Below are positions 1-7,970 of a DNA stretch of 64,000 nucleotides, piece by piece. The first letter of the stretch is position 1; every line of letters begins with the position of its first letter. The stretch is from an uncultured Lachnospiraceae bacterium (lineage in GTDB: Bacteria; Bacillota; Clostridia; Lachnospirales; Lachnospiraceae). The notes beneath the pieces were generated by a model. That model did not search any database and was not told where the DNA came from. It worked only from the letters and a program-made list of their open reading frames with translations. Position numbers and translations under genes: made by a program. The stretch covers positions 1-64,000 of the forward strand of contig URQQ01000005.1 of NCBI GenBank assembly GCA_900549995.1, given 5' to 3'.

Positions 1-576
1 TATGAATATGGGGACAACCTGTATGTGAACCCCACAAACCGCTGCAACTTCAACTGCGAGTTCTGCCTGCGGCACAACCAGAGCTCCGGCGGCAGCATCT
101 ATACCCACAATTTGTGGCTCAAGCGGGAGCCAAGCAAGGAGGAACTCCTGGCCTCCATCGAGAGCTGGGACCTCTCCAAGTACAAGCAGCTGGTGTTTGT
201 GGGCTTTGGCGAGCCCACCTAACGGCCAAAATCCAAGTCCCAGCTGATGGCCGGCGCTCTGCTGGACAAAGCGTACAACGACGCCATTGAGGCGAAGGCC
301 AGGGGGGAGAAGATCTTCACCCGCATGGACACCAACGGCACTGGCTCCCTCATCAACGGCCGGGATATCGCGCCGGACTTTGCCGGCCGGTTCGACATGG
401 TCTCCATCTCCCTGAATACCGACACGGCGGAAAAATACGAAGCCCTGTGCCACCCGGCCCAGCCGGGAGCCTATCAGGCCATGAAGGACTTTGCGCGGGA
501 GGTGGGAAAGTACGTCCCCACCGTGATGATGACGGTGGTGGACACGATTCCGGCGGAGGAGATTGAAAACTGCAGT
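1..576 (+). pseudogene. Radical SAM protein fragment (TatD-linked type), broken
   Basis: The frame is open from the left edge (the start lies outside) and reads the radical-SAM cluster motif CNFNCEFC followed by GFGEPT, the typical glycine-rich motif of the family. An in-frame TAA at 220-222 follows GEPT directly. The same frame then continues with recognisable radical-SAM sequence (TRMDTNGTGSLING, VSISLNTDTAEKYEALC) to about 576, where similarity stops at a CTGCAG site. Members resembling the small radical SAM proteins linked to TatD are about 200 residues, so the C-terminal end is also lost. GC content is clearly higher here than in everything downstream. It is probably non-functional. The TAA could be a real nonsense mutation or a sequence error. 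Confidence 0.7.
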
Positions 577-1122
577 CTTTTCAAAATTGACCACCATCTG
601 TGGAAGAAAGGTTTTATAAGACCTGCATATGGACGGCTTGGCTTTATCGAAGATCAGGGCCTGTTCCTGACGATGACATGTGAAGAACGAAATCCTCTTC
701 GCACATTTCATGAAGACAACACTCCGGTATATCTGGACAGTGCAATGGAAGCCTTTTTCTGTTTTGACCAGGCATCGGGAATCTATCTGAACTTCGAGAT
801 GAACGCAAACGGTGCCCTGCTTGCAATGTATGGCTCGGGACGATCCCGGCGTAAACCACTGCCTCCAAAACTTCATGCTTCCTGCCAATGCAAAGCTGTG
901 ATAAATGAAACTTCCTGGAGTCTTTCGCTTCATATACCGCTTAGCGTTCTTGACTATGTATACGGCAGTATTGATCTGAAAAAAGAAAGTCGTTTTACCT
1001 GCAATTTTTATAAAATATCTGAGACTCCTGCAATTGAACATTATGCAAGTTTCTCTCCGGTTTTAACCCAAGCACCTGATTTTCACCGTCCCGAATATTT
1101 TTCGGACGCTGTTCTGGTATAA
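577..1122 (+). pseudogene. CBM9-like carbohydrate-binding protein, 5'-truncated
   Basis: About 180 residues match the carbohydrate-binding family 9-like proteins common in Lachnospiraceae: FKIDHHLW, YGRLGFI, VYLDSAMEAFFCF, IYLNFEMNANGALLA, TCNFYKISETPAIEHYASFSPVL and a C-terminal FHRPEYF. Such proteins are about 210-220 residues and start some 25-30 residues earlier than the first recognisable residue here. The missing N-terminus has been replaced in frame by the radical-SAM fragment. Without its own start it would only be made as a fusion initiating near 247. Its role is presumed to be sugar or glycan binding. Composition matches the rest of the window, unlike bases 1-576. Confidence 0.65.
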
Positions 1123-1213
1123 CCGATACTAACCGGTGCATATGACTGTAAAGCATTTGTCCCGGCTAAGCAACTAAATATTAATTATGTATTTATGAAA
1201 GGAGCATATTATT

Positions 1214-1945
1214 ATGCAAATTTACAAAGCATCAGACTACGCTGGAATGAGTAAGAAAGCTGCCAACATTATTTCCGCTCAGATTATCATGAAACCAAAC
1301 TGTGTTCTCGGCCTTGCAACAGGTTCCACACCAATCGGAGCATACAAGCAGCTGGTAAAATGGTATGAAGACGGTGATCTTGACTTTTCAGGCGTCACAA
1401 CAGTCAACCTGGATGAGTACAAAGGTCTTCCCCGCGAAAATGACCAGAGCTATTATTACTTCATGCATGACAATTTATTCGATCATGTCAATATTGATCC
1501 ATCCAATACATATCTTCCAGACGGCACAAAAGAAGACGCACAGGAAGAATGCACAAGATACGAAGCTCTGATCCAGTCTCTCGGCTGCCAGGATCTTCAG
1601 CTTTTAGGGCTTGGACATAATGGGCACATCGGCTTCAATGAACCTGCAGATTCTTTTGAACAGCTTACACATTGTGTTGATCTGCAGGAAAGCACCATCG
1701 AAGCTAACAAACGTTTCTTTGCTTCTGCCGCAGATGTTCCGAGAAAAGCTTACACTATGGGAATCAAAACAATCATGCAGGCAAAGAAAATCCTCGTTGT
1801 TGTGAGCGGCGAAGACAAAGCTGACATCGTAAAAAAAGCGTTCTTCGGCCCAGTTACCCCTCAGGTTCCTGCCTCCGTACTTCAGCTGCATAACGATGTT
1901 ACAATCGTTGGTGATGCTGCTGCACTTTCCAAAATCGATCTGTAA
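1214..1945 (+). CDS. nagB: Glucosamine-6-phosphate deaminase
   Basis: NagB (243 aa) converts glucosamine-6-phosphate to fructose-6-phosphate and ammonia, the last committed step of amino-sugar catabolism in the cytosol. The sequence shows the family signatures GLATGSTPIGAYKQL near residue 33, the catalytic NLDEY (about residue 65) and LGLGHNGHIGFNEP (about 131-144). Length is normal for the family. An AAAGGAG site lies about 10 bases before the ATG. It stands alone here and ends in a shared hairpin terminator; no nagA is present in the window. Confidence 0.95.
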   Translation: MQIYKASDYAGMSKKAANIISAQIIMKPNCVLGLATGSTPIGAYKQLVKWYEDGDLDFSGVTTVNLDEYKGLPRENDQSYYYFMHDNLFDHVNIDPSNTYLPDGTKEDAQEECTRYEALIQSLGCQDLQLLGLGHNGHIGFNEPADSFEQLTHCVDLQESTIEANKRFFASAADVPRKAYTMGIKTIMQAKKILVVVSGEDKADIVKKAFFGPVTPQVPASVLQLHNDVTIVGDAAALSKIDL

Positions 1946-1975
1946 GGTCACAACTCATTGAATGATCATATGCAT

Positions 1976-2015
1976 AAAAATGCGGTGCCAGAAAAATCCG
2001 GCACCGCATTTTTTA
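1976..2015. terminator. Bidirectional intrinsic terminator between nagB and the GltS-like gene
   Basis: A perfect stem TGCGGTGCC / GGCACCGCA with a 10-base loop is flanked by A-run and T-run (AAAAA before, TTTTTT after), so it can terminate both convergent genes. The minus-strand gene's stop codon (2013-2015) lies in the T-run side. Confidence 0.85.
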
Positions 2016-3413
2016 TGCATGTGGAATGTCTGTATATTCTGAAATTTCCCTGCTGACTGTGCACAAATCTTCCCGGCCAAGGCTGTGGATATCTTCGTGC
2101 CCCGTAATTCTTGCAAATGTACGAAGTTCTTCAAATGTACAGTTCAGATAATTGCCCACACGCGCCGCTGCCGCCTCAACTTTCAGGCGTTCCCTGAGCT
2201 TTGGATCCTGCGTCGCCACACCCACCGGACACATCCCGCTTCCGCAGATCCGGTACTGCTGGCAAGCTGCTGCAATTAATCCCGCGGAAGCAACCGCCAC
2301 TGCATCTGCTCCCATTGCGATCGCTTTTGCGAAATCCGAAGAGACCCGAAGTCCTCCCGTAATTACAAGGTCGATGTCAGCACCCACCTCGTCCAGATAC
2401 TTTCTCGCACGGTACAGTGCATAGATCGTAGGTACACTTGTGGCATCTCTGACCAGCTTCGGACTCGCTCCTGTTGCACCGCCCCTGCCATCAATCGTAA
2501 TAAAGTCAGGTTCCGCAAACACACAGTATTCCAGATCCTTCTCAATCTTCCCTGCTGCTATTTTAATTCCAATCGGCCTTCCGTCAGAAGATATTCTTAA
2601 CTGTTCCACCAGTTCCTTCAATTCTTCTTTCGTTGTAATGTCCGAAAACTTTGACGGGCTGATGATATCCTGTCCCAATGGTTTGTTTCGGATCCTTGCA
2701 ATCTCCGGAGTCACCTTTCCTCCCGGAAGATGTCCTCCCATACCCGGTTTGGTTCCCTGGCCAATCTTCAGTTCAATCGCATCCGCATTCTTCAGATTCT
2801 CCGGTGTCACACTGTATTTGTTCGGTACATACTCAAATATATACTTATATGCGGCATCCATTTCCTCCGGGAGTATTCCTCCCTCACCGCTGCACATCGC
2901 AGTTTTTGCCATCGCACTTCCCTTGGAAAGGGCAATTTTCGTCTCCTTCGACAATGCCCCAAATGACATATGTGATATGTATACCGGTCCCTCCAGTACC
3001 ATTGGTTTCTTTGCATGTTTTCCAATCACTGTCCGGATCTTCACTTCGGCATGTTCCTCAAGCGGAGGCGGATTCAGCTGCGCTCCCAGAAGCAGGATCT
3101 CATCCCAGGAAGGCATCGGCATCTTCGTCCCCATCGCCTCTATGATCGGTCTGCCAGTCACTGCCATCTGATGGATTTCATCCATATACCGGCAGGATGC
3201 ATCCATCCTCCGATATTCCTTCGGATACGCAAGCGGCTCCTCTTCTGAGCCCGCCTCCTTTACTTCCGCTTTCTCATCCAGTTTTTCATCCATTTTCTGA
3301 AATGAATCTTTTGGATGTCTGCACATGGGACACTCCCTGAACTCATCGAAAGACTGCCCCTCCTTTGCCTCATCAAAAACATATCCGCAGACACTGCATT
3401 TGTATTGCGCCAT
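2013..3413 (-). CDS. Rubredoxin-fused glutamate synthase-like FMN oxidoreductase
   Basis: A 466-aa protein begins with a rubredoxin-like zinc/iron knuckle (CSVCGY near residue 6, CPMC near residue 28). The rest is a GltB-type FMN-binding (alpha/beta barrel) domain: ISHMSFGALS, SGEGGILPEE, KIGQGTKPGMGGHLPG, FITIDGRGGATGASP, LVITGGLRVSSDFAKAIAMGAD, and the 3Fe-4S-type cysteine motif CGSGMCPVGVATQDP. Stand-alone GltS-like domains of this kind occur widely in anaerobes and the true reaction is uncertain. It lacks the glutaminase domain, so it is not a complete glutamate synthase. The fused rubredoxin suggests an electron-transfer partner on the same chain. The start is supported by GGAGGAGAAGGT just upstream. 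Convergent with nagB. Confidence 0.8.
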   Translation of the reverse strand: MAQYKCSVCGYVFDEAKEGQSFDEFRECPMCRHPKDSFQKMDEKLDEKAEVKEAGSEEEPLAYPKEYRRMDASCRYMDEIHQMAVTGRPIIEAMGTKMPMPSWDEILLLGAQLNPPPLEEHAEVKIRTVIGKHAKKPMVLEGPVYISHMSFGALSKETKIALSKGSAMAKTAMCSGEGGILPEEMDAAYKYIFEYVPNKYSVTPENLKNADAIELKIGQGTKPGMGGHLPGGKVTPEIARIRNKPLGQDIISPSKFSDITTKEELKELVEQLRISSDGRPIGIKIAAGKIEKDLEYCVFAEPDFITIDGRGGATGASPKLVRDATSVPTIYALYRARKYLDEVGADIDLVITGGLRVSSDFAKAIAMGADAVAVASAGLIAAACQQYRICGSGMCPVGVATQDPKLRERLKVEAAAARVGNYLNCTFEELRTFARITGHEDIHSLGREDLCTVSREISEYTDIPHA

Positions 3414-3464
3414 ACCTTCTCCTCCTATATCACTGTTTTTATCCGCCTGAAACGTTTGCTTTTG

Positions 3465-4010
3465 TCATTTTTTCCACATTTTTATAAAAACCGGTATATA
3501 CGATCCCAGTGTAAATGCCATCACTGTCGCGCAGAGCAGTAAAAGTGCAATCGAAATCTTCTCGGGCATCTGCGGAAATATAAATATCAGAATCATGACT
3601 CCGTAACTTACAGCCGTACAGACTTTTCCAAACCACATGGCACCATCAAGCTTCCTGCCTTTTTTCGCAAGCAGCAGAAGCCCCATCACTCCCATAAATC
3701 CTTCTTTTACAATATACAATATGGCCACATACCGGACCATGACATTTTCCACAGCCAGACACAGGATCAGAGTTCCAAGTGTCAGTTTATCCGCAATGGG
3801 ATCAAGCATCTTCCCAAGTTCCGTCACCATATTGAATTTTCTCGCAATTTTGCCGTCAAACAGATCCGTGAGACCTGATATTACGATCAAAACAGCCGTC
3901 GATATGTAATCTCCCTTCATAAACCGCCATACAATAAACGGTAAAAGCAAAATCCGGAAATATCCCATGATATTCGGTATGGAGAATATTTCTTTTTTCG
4001 TAAGTTTCAT
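3465..4010 (-). CDS. pgsA: CDP-alcohol phosphatidyltransferase, PgsA-like
   Basis: A 181-aa membrane enzyme carries a perfect CDP-alcohol phosphotransferase motif D-x2-DG-x2-AR-x8-G-x3-D-x3-D (DLFDGKIARKF then G, D and D in the expected spacing) at about residues 48-70. It is probably CDP-diacylglycerol-glycerol-3-phosphate 3-phosphatidyltransferase, making phosphatidylglycerol phosphate. Hydrophobic segments cover much of the rest. It follows a 61-aa gene by 25 bases, and both are read from the same direction. The ribosome-binding site is weak (GAGAT), so translational coupling to the upstream gene is plausible. Cardiolipin- or phosphatidylinositol-type activity cannot be excluded from sequence alone. 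Confidence 0.8.
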   Translation of the reverse strand: MKLTKKEIFSIPNIMGYFRILLLPFIVWRFMKGDYISTAVLIVISGLTDLFDGKIARKFNMVTELGKMLDPIADKLTLGTLILCLAVENVMVRYVAILYIVKEGFMGVMGLLLLAKKGRKLDGAMWFGKVCTAVSYGVMILIFIFPQMPEKISIALLLLCATVMAFTLGSYIPVFIKMWKK

Positions 4011-4035
4011 CTTTGCATTATCTCTTTTCCCAATA

Positions 4036-4221
4036 TTAAAGAATATTTTTTGTTATTACTTCAAATTCAATTCCTCTGCTGGAACAATCGTTCAGATACG
4101 TCACCGCTTCTTCCAGTTTCTGTATAATCTGCTGTCTTTCTTCCCAGTCATCTCCGACCATGTCCCTGTCCACCATTGACCGTTTCACAATTTTCAAATA
4201 CTTTACCAGTTCATTATTCAT
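4036..4221 (-). CDS. Small conserved-looking protein of unknown function (61 aa)
   Basis: The product is small, charged and mostly helical (starting MNNELVKYLKIVKRSM, with EERQQIIQKLEEAVTYL in the middle). A very strong AAAAGGAGG ribosome-binding site lies about 6-8 bases before the ATG, which argues that it is a real gene rather than a shadow frame. It is the first gene of a short unit with pgsA. I do not recognise a family. There is no signal peptide or membrane helix. Confidence 0.6.
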   Translation of the reverse strand: MNNELVKYLKIVKRSMVDRDMVGDDWEERQQIIQKLEEAVTYLNDCSSRGIEFEVITKNIL

Positions 4222-4308
4222 AATACGTCCTCCTTTTAGCTGCCTGAATCAAAATATCTGTATAGATTTATTTTATCACATTTGTCTGAAAAGAACAGAA
4301 GTTTTCTC

Positions 4309-4347
4309 GAAAAAGAAGGACAGTTTCCGTTTCCGAAACCTGTCCTT
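4309..4347 (-). terminator. Intrinsic terminator after the NifX-like gene
   Basis: Read on the minus strand, AAGGACAGGTTTC and GAAACTGTCCTT form a long stem with one bulge, followed by TTCTTTTTC. It lies about 67 bases past the stop of the gene ending at 4414. Confidence 0.75.
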
Positions 4348-4413
4348 TTCCCAACCAGACGAAACTTTTCCCTTCCTTGAAAGAAAAAATGTCCGCCAGA
4401 CTGCAGTTTATGT

Positions 4414-4830
4414 TTATTTATGACTATGGCAGGAATCTCCTGCTCCATGACCGCATCCATGTGTACCGCAGTTTCCATGCTCTCCGTGATCATGATGACT
4501 GCAGGAAACTTCCGGGTTGTACTTTAAAGTTCCATTTACCCAGTCTTGTACAGCCTCATCTGCATTTCCCGATACACCTCCATAGAGGGTAATCCCTGCC
4601 TGTGCCAATGCATTCTGTGCTCCGGCACCGATTCCGCCGCATATAAGAATCTCCACCTGATGCTCTTTCAGAAAATCTGCCAGTGCGCCATGTCCGCTTC
4701 CTTCTGTCCAAACGATTTCATCTGATACGATTTTCTGATCCTGAATTTCGTACACCTTAAATGCTTCCGTATGTCCAAAATGCTGAAATACCTGTCCATC
4801 CTCATACGTTACTGCTGCTTTCATAATCAT
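4414..4830 (-). CDS. NifX/NifB-type dinitrogenase cofactor-domain protein with His/Cys-rich tail
   Basis: A 138-aa protein. Residues 1-105 form the small Fe-Mo cofactor-binding fold shared by NifX, NafY and the NifB C-terminus (AVTYEDGQVFQHFGHTEAF, then ILICGGIGAGAQNAL and a glycine-containing GVSGNADEAV). The last roughly 28 residues are almost entirely His, Cys, Gly and Asp (CSHHDHGEHGNCGTHGCG and on), a likely metal-binding tail. No nitrogenase genes are near, as is usual for this family in gut anaerobes, so the role is probably iron-sulfur or other metal cluster handling. The start is ATG-ATT-ATG after AAGGAGAGG; either ATG is possible. Confidence 0.75.
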   Translation of the reverse strand: MIMKAAVTYEDGQVFQHFGHTEAFKVYEIQDQKIVSDEIVWTEGSGHGALADFLKEHQVEILICGGIGAGAQNALAQAGITLYGGVSGNADEAVQDWVNGTLKYNPEVSCSHHDHGEHGNCGTHGCGHGAGDSCHSHK

Positions 4831-4878
4831 TACCTCTCCTTCAATTATTAACTGTAAATGTTCCAGGGTACTGACATA

Positions 4879-4999
4879 TTGTTATTATCAGCACACTTTA
4901 GTTATAATACGTTTTTTCTGATCCTGCAATGCCTTAAAATTGTATTTTTTTAAAAACAATCCAAAAGTTATAGACAAAACTTTAATTTAGTAGTATATT
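4879..4999 (+). promoter_or_regulatory. Promoter region of the SDR-aroF-aroB operon
   Basis: Two plausible sigma-A promoters face the operon: TTGTTA (4879-4884), 18 bases, TATAAT (4903-4908); and TAGACA (4971-4976), 17 bases, TATATT (4994-4999). Neither is confirmed. The leader between them is AT-rich and I saw no T-box sequence. Confidence 0.5.
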
Positions 5000-5077
5000 A
5001 ACTTCATAATTTCACACGTTAAAGTTTAGCAGTGTAACGTTGTAAGTTTTGATAAATTCATCAGGAGGTATATATTT

Positions 5078-5821
5078 ATGAAATTAGAAAACAAAATCGC
5101 AATAGTGACAGGCGCAGGCAAAGGGATCGGAAAAGAAATCGCACTCGCACTTGGTGCAGAAGGAGCACAGGTAATTCTCGTGTCCAGAACAAAGACAGAC
5201 CTTGACCTTGTCGCATCGGAAATCGAAGAAAAAGGCGGCAAAGCACTGGCAATGCCAAGAGACCTTACAGATTCTTCTCAGGTACAGTCTATGGTTGACG
5301 AAACAGTCGAAAAATTCGGACGTATCGATATTCTCGTCAACAATGCCGGCGGCTACCCGAAAGAAATCTATGACATCGCCCAGGAAAACCCAATTAAAAT
5401 CTGGGACTGGAAAGAGGAACAATGGGATCAGATTATCAAAACAAATTTAAAAATCCCATTCTTATGTATCAATAAAGTCGTTCCAGTAATGATAAAACAG
5501 AAAAAGGGCGATATTGTCAACATTTCATCCCGAATGGGACGCATCGCTTCACAGATGGGTGCATATGCATGTGCGAAAGCAGCAATTGTTACATTGACTA
5601 AGACAACAGCAATCCAGACACTTGAATACGGAATCAAAGTAAATGCCATTTCACCGGGAATCCTTGATACTCCGGGGCAAAGAGTATATAATCATTCCGT
5701 GGGGCAGGATGGCGTTGCCATGGGTAATGCGGCAGATGTCGCAAAGGCTGCCCTCTATCTGATCTGCGACTCACCGGCAAATATGGCTGGCCAGTCTATG
5801 GATCTTTTCACTACCGTTTAA
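5078..5821 (+). CDS. Short-chain dehydrogenase/reductase (FabG-like)
   Basis: A 247-aa classical SDR: the NAD(P)-binding TGAGKGIG at residues 11-18, NNAG near 88, ISSRMG with the catalytic Ser, and YACAK with the catalytic Tyr and Lys near 165. Its best-known relatives are 3-oxoacyl-ACP reductases, but the position as first gene of a unit with aroF and aroB (43 and 26 bases between genes, all on the same strand) suggests a substrate in or beside the shikimate pathway. No fatty-acid genes are near. The insert IYDIAQENPIKIWDWKEEQW between NNAG and the active site is longer than in typical FabG. The start is set by AGGAGG 9 bases upstream. The substrate is unknown. Confidence 0.8.
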   Translation: MKLENKIAIVTGAGKGIGKEIALALGAEGAQVILVSRTKTDLDLVASEIEEKGGKALAMPRDLTDSSQVQSMVDETVEKFGRIDILVNNAGGYPKEIYDIAQENPIKIWDWKEEQWDQIIKTNLKIPFLCINKVVPVMIKQKKGDIVNISSRMGRIASQMGAYACAKAAIVTLTKTTAIQTLEYGIKVNAISPGILDTPGQRVYNHSVGQDGVAMGNAADVAKAALYLICDSPANMAGQSMDLFTTV

Positions 5822-5864
5822 ACTATTATAGCAGAAACATCAGAAGCATCAAAGGAGTATAAAA

Positions 5865-6869
5865 ATGATTGTAAAATTAAAGGAAAATGTCACAACCGAC
5901 CAGATACAGGATTTCGTACGCTGGGCTGACCGTCAGGAAGTACAGGTCAGAACTGTTACCGGTACAATTAATACATTGTTAGGATTAATCGGAGACACAA
6001 CACATATCTCAATAGAACAGGTTCAGGCAATGGATATTGTCGAAGACGTAAAGCGTATCCAGGAACCATATAAAAACGCAAACCGGAAGTTCCATCCAAA
6101 AGATACGGTCATCTCCATTGGGGATGCTAAAATCGGCGGCGGCAATTTTGCAGTCATCGCAGGCCCATGTTCTGTAGAATCCGAAGAACAGATCTGTGAA
6201 ATCGCGAGAGAAGTAAAATCTGCCGGAGCCGGACTCTTAAGGGGAGGGGCATTTAAACCAAGAACTTCACCTTATGCTTTCCAGGGCCTCCGTAAGGATG
6301 GGCTGAAAATGCTTGTCACTGCAAAGCAGGAAACCGGTCTTCCAATTGTAACAGAGATTATGGATATTGCACAGCTTCCTCTCTTCGAAGAAGTGGATGT
6401 CATCCAGGTCGGCGCAAGAAATATGCAGAACTTTGAACTGTTAAAAGAACTCGGGAAAATCCGTAAACCAATTCTGTTAAAACGTGGACTTTCCAGTACA
6501 ATTGAAGAACTTCTGATGAGTGCTGAATATATTATGGCCGGGGGAAATGACCAGGTAATTCTCTGCGAACGCGGAATCCGTACTTTTGAAACCGCAACAA
6601 GAAATACACTGGATATCTCAGCGATACCGGTGCTGAAAAAGCTTTCCCACCTTCCGATTATCGTTGATCCAAGCCACGGAACAGGAAAATCTTCTCTGGT
6701 AGCCCCGATGTCTCTCGCAGCAACTGCTGCAGGTGCTGACGGACTGATCATCGAAGTACATAACCATCCTTCACAGGCGCTCTGCGACGGACCTCAGTCC
6801 CTGACTCCGGATGCCTTCCGTGAACTGAAAGATTCCATTGATAAAGTTGCCGCTGCTGTGCATGCATAA
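5865..6869 (+). CDS. aroF: 3-deoxy-7-phosphoheptulonate synthase (DAHP synthase)
   Basis: A 334-aa type I-beta DAHP synthase catalyses condensation of phosphoenolpyruvate with erythrose-4-phosphate, the first step to chorismate. The N-terminal roughly 70 residues form the ferredoxin-like regulatory domain found in this subtype. The barrel shows IAGPCSVES, GGAFKPRTSPYAFQG, VGARNMQNFELL, LLKRGLS and the substrate-binding DPSHGTG. Regulation by an end product or by chorismate-pathway intermediates through the N-terminal domain is known in the family, not shown here. AAAGGAG precedes the ATG. Followed by aroB. Confidence 0.95.
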   Translation: MIVKLKENVTTDQIQDFVRWADRQEVQVRTVTGTINTLLGLIGDTTHISIEQVQAMDIVEDVKRIQEPYKNANRKFHPKDTVISIGDAKIGGGNFAVIAGPCSVESEEQICEIAREVKSAGAGLLRGGAFKPRTSPYAFQGLRKDGLKMLVTAKQETGLPIVTEIMDIAQLPLFEEVDVIQVGARNMQNFELLKELGKIRKPILLKRGLSSTIEELLMSAEYIMAGGNDQVILCERGIRTFETATRNTLDISAIPVLKKLSHLPIIVDPSHGTGKSSLVAPMSLAATAAGADGLIIEVHNHPSQALCDGPQSLTPDAFRELKDSIDKVAAAVHA

Positions 6870-6895
6870 CATCGCTTCCTGAAAGGATATTCTTT

Positions 6896-7939
6896 ATGAT
6901 TACAGTACCTATACATACTTCGAAGCCATACAATGTATCTATCGGTAAGGGTCTGCTTGCCCAGGCCGGAAGTCTGATGGCTGACCGGATTGCTCCATGC
7001 AGGGCAGTCCTCGTGTCAGACTCCACAGTCGCTCCGCTTTATGCGGCTCAGACGAAAGAGTCACTTATATCCGCCGGATATGAAGTGATACAATATATCT
7101 TTCCCGCCGGAGAAGCTTCAAAAAACTGGTCTGAGCTTGGTGCTCTTCTTGAGTTCCTTGCACAGTCACACCTGACGAGAACAGATATTCTTGTCGCTCT
7201 TGGAGGCGGGGTTACCGGAGATCTGACCGGATTTGCCGCATCCATATATCTTCGGGGAATCCGCTATGTTCAGATTCCAACTACATTGCTTGCCTGCGTT
7301 GATTCCTCTGTCGGCGGAAAGACAGCCATCGATCTGCAGTCCGGGAAAAATCTGGCAGGTGCTTTCTGGCAGCCCCAGCTTGTAATCTGTGATACCGATA
7401 CGCTTGATACACTCAGCAGCCATATCTTTCTGGATGGTGTGTCTGAGAGCATCAAATATGGCATTATCCGTGATCCGGAACTTTTCCATGAGATCGAATC
7501 CGGCGGATTTCAGAGCCACGGTGATGAAATCATCGCAAAATGCATTGCCATGAAGGGCGAGATCGTCGCAGAAGATGAATTTGATAAAGGTACAAGGGAA
7601 TTGCTCAATTACGGACATACTCTGGGGCACGCGGTGGAAAAATGCAGTAATTTCTCAATCAGCCATGGACACGCGGTTGCCATCGGGATGCATATGGCTG
7701 CTAAAATCTCCGCACGAATCGGTTTCTGTACTAAAGACTGTGCAAATCAGATCAGCCAGGCACTCCTAAGGCTCGGATTTTCACTGGATTGTCCTTATTC
7801 TAAAGAAGAGCTTTTACCTGCTGTCCTGCTGGATAAAAAACGCAAAGGAGAAATGATCGACTTTATCCTCCCAAAAGAGATTGGATGCTGTGAGATCTAT
7901 CCTGTAAAAATAAAAGAACTGGAAGAATTTCTTGGATAA
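6896..7939 (+). CDS. aroB: 3-dehydroquinate synthase
   Basis: A 347-aa enzyme that cyclises DAHP to 3-dehydroquinate, the second step of the shikimate pathway, using NAD and a divalent metal. Motifs: ALGGGVTGDLTGFAASIYLRG, DSSVGGKTAID, the metal-site NYGHTLGHAVE and GHAVAIGM. It lies 26 bases after aroF with AAAGGATA upstream of the ATG. The stop codon is inside the hairpin that ends the operon. The later aro genes are not in the window. Confidence 0.95.
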   Translation: MITVPIHTSKPYNVSIGKGLLAQAGSLMADRIAPCRAVLVSDSTVAPLYAAQTKESLISAGYEVIQYIFPAGEASKNWSELGALLEFLAQSHLTRTDILVALGGGVTGDLTGFAASIYLRGIRYVQIPTTLLACVDSSVGGKTAIDLQSGKNLAGAFWQPQLVICDTDTLDTLSSHIFLDGVSESIKYGIIRDPELFHEIESGGFQSHGDEIIAKCIAMKGEIVAEDEFDKGTRELLNYGHTLGHAVEKCSNFSISHGHAVAIGMHMAAKISARIGFCTKDCANQISQALLRLGFSLDCPYSKEELLPAVLLDKKRKGEMIDFILPKEIGCCEIYPVKIKELEEFLG

Positions 7940-7970
7940 AGAAATTCTTCCAGTTCTTCACTTTCCTACT
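7919..7970. terminator. Hairpin terminator overlapping the aroB stop codon
   Basis: CTGGAAGAATTTCTT pairs perfectly with AAGAAATTCTTCCAG around a 5-base loop, and the aroB TAA is in the loop/stem. Pyrimidine-rich TTCTTCACTTTCC follows, a weak U-tract. It could also serve the convergent AraC gene. Confidence 0.7.

Noticed and set aside
2440..3171. 243-codon plus-strand frame opposite the GltS-like gene
   Set aside because: Shadow frame of a strongly supported minus-strand gene; no family motif or start signal.
4860..5077. Aromatic T-box leader before the SDR-aroF-aroB operon
   Set aside because: No T-box sequence or specifier stem-loop could be recognised in the 247-base gap.
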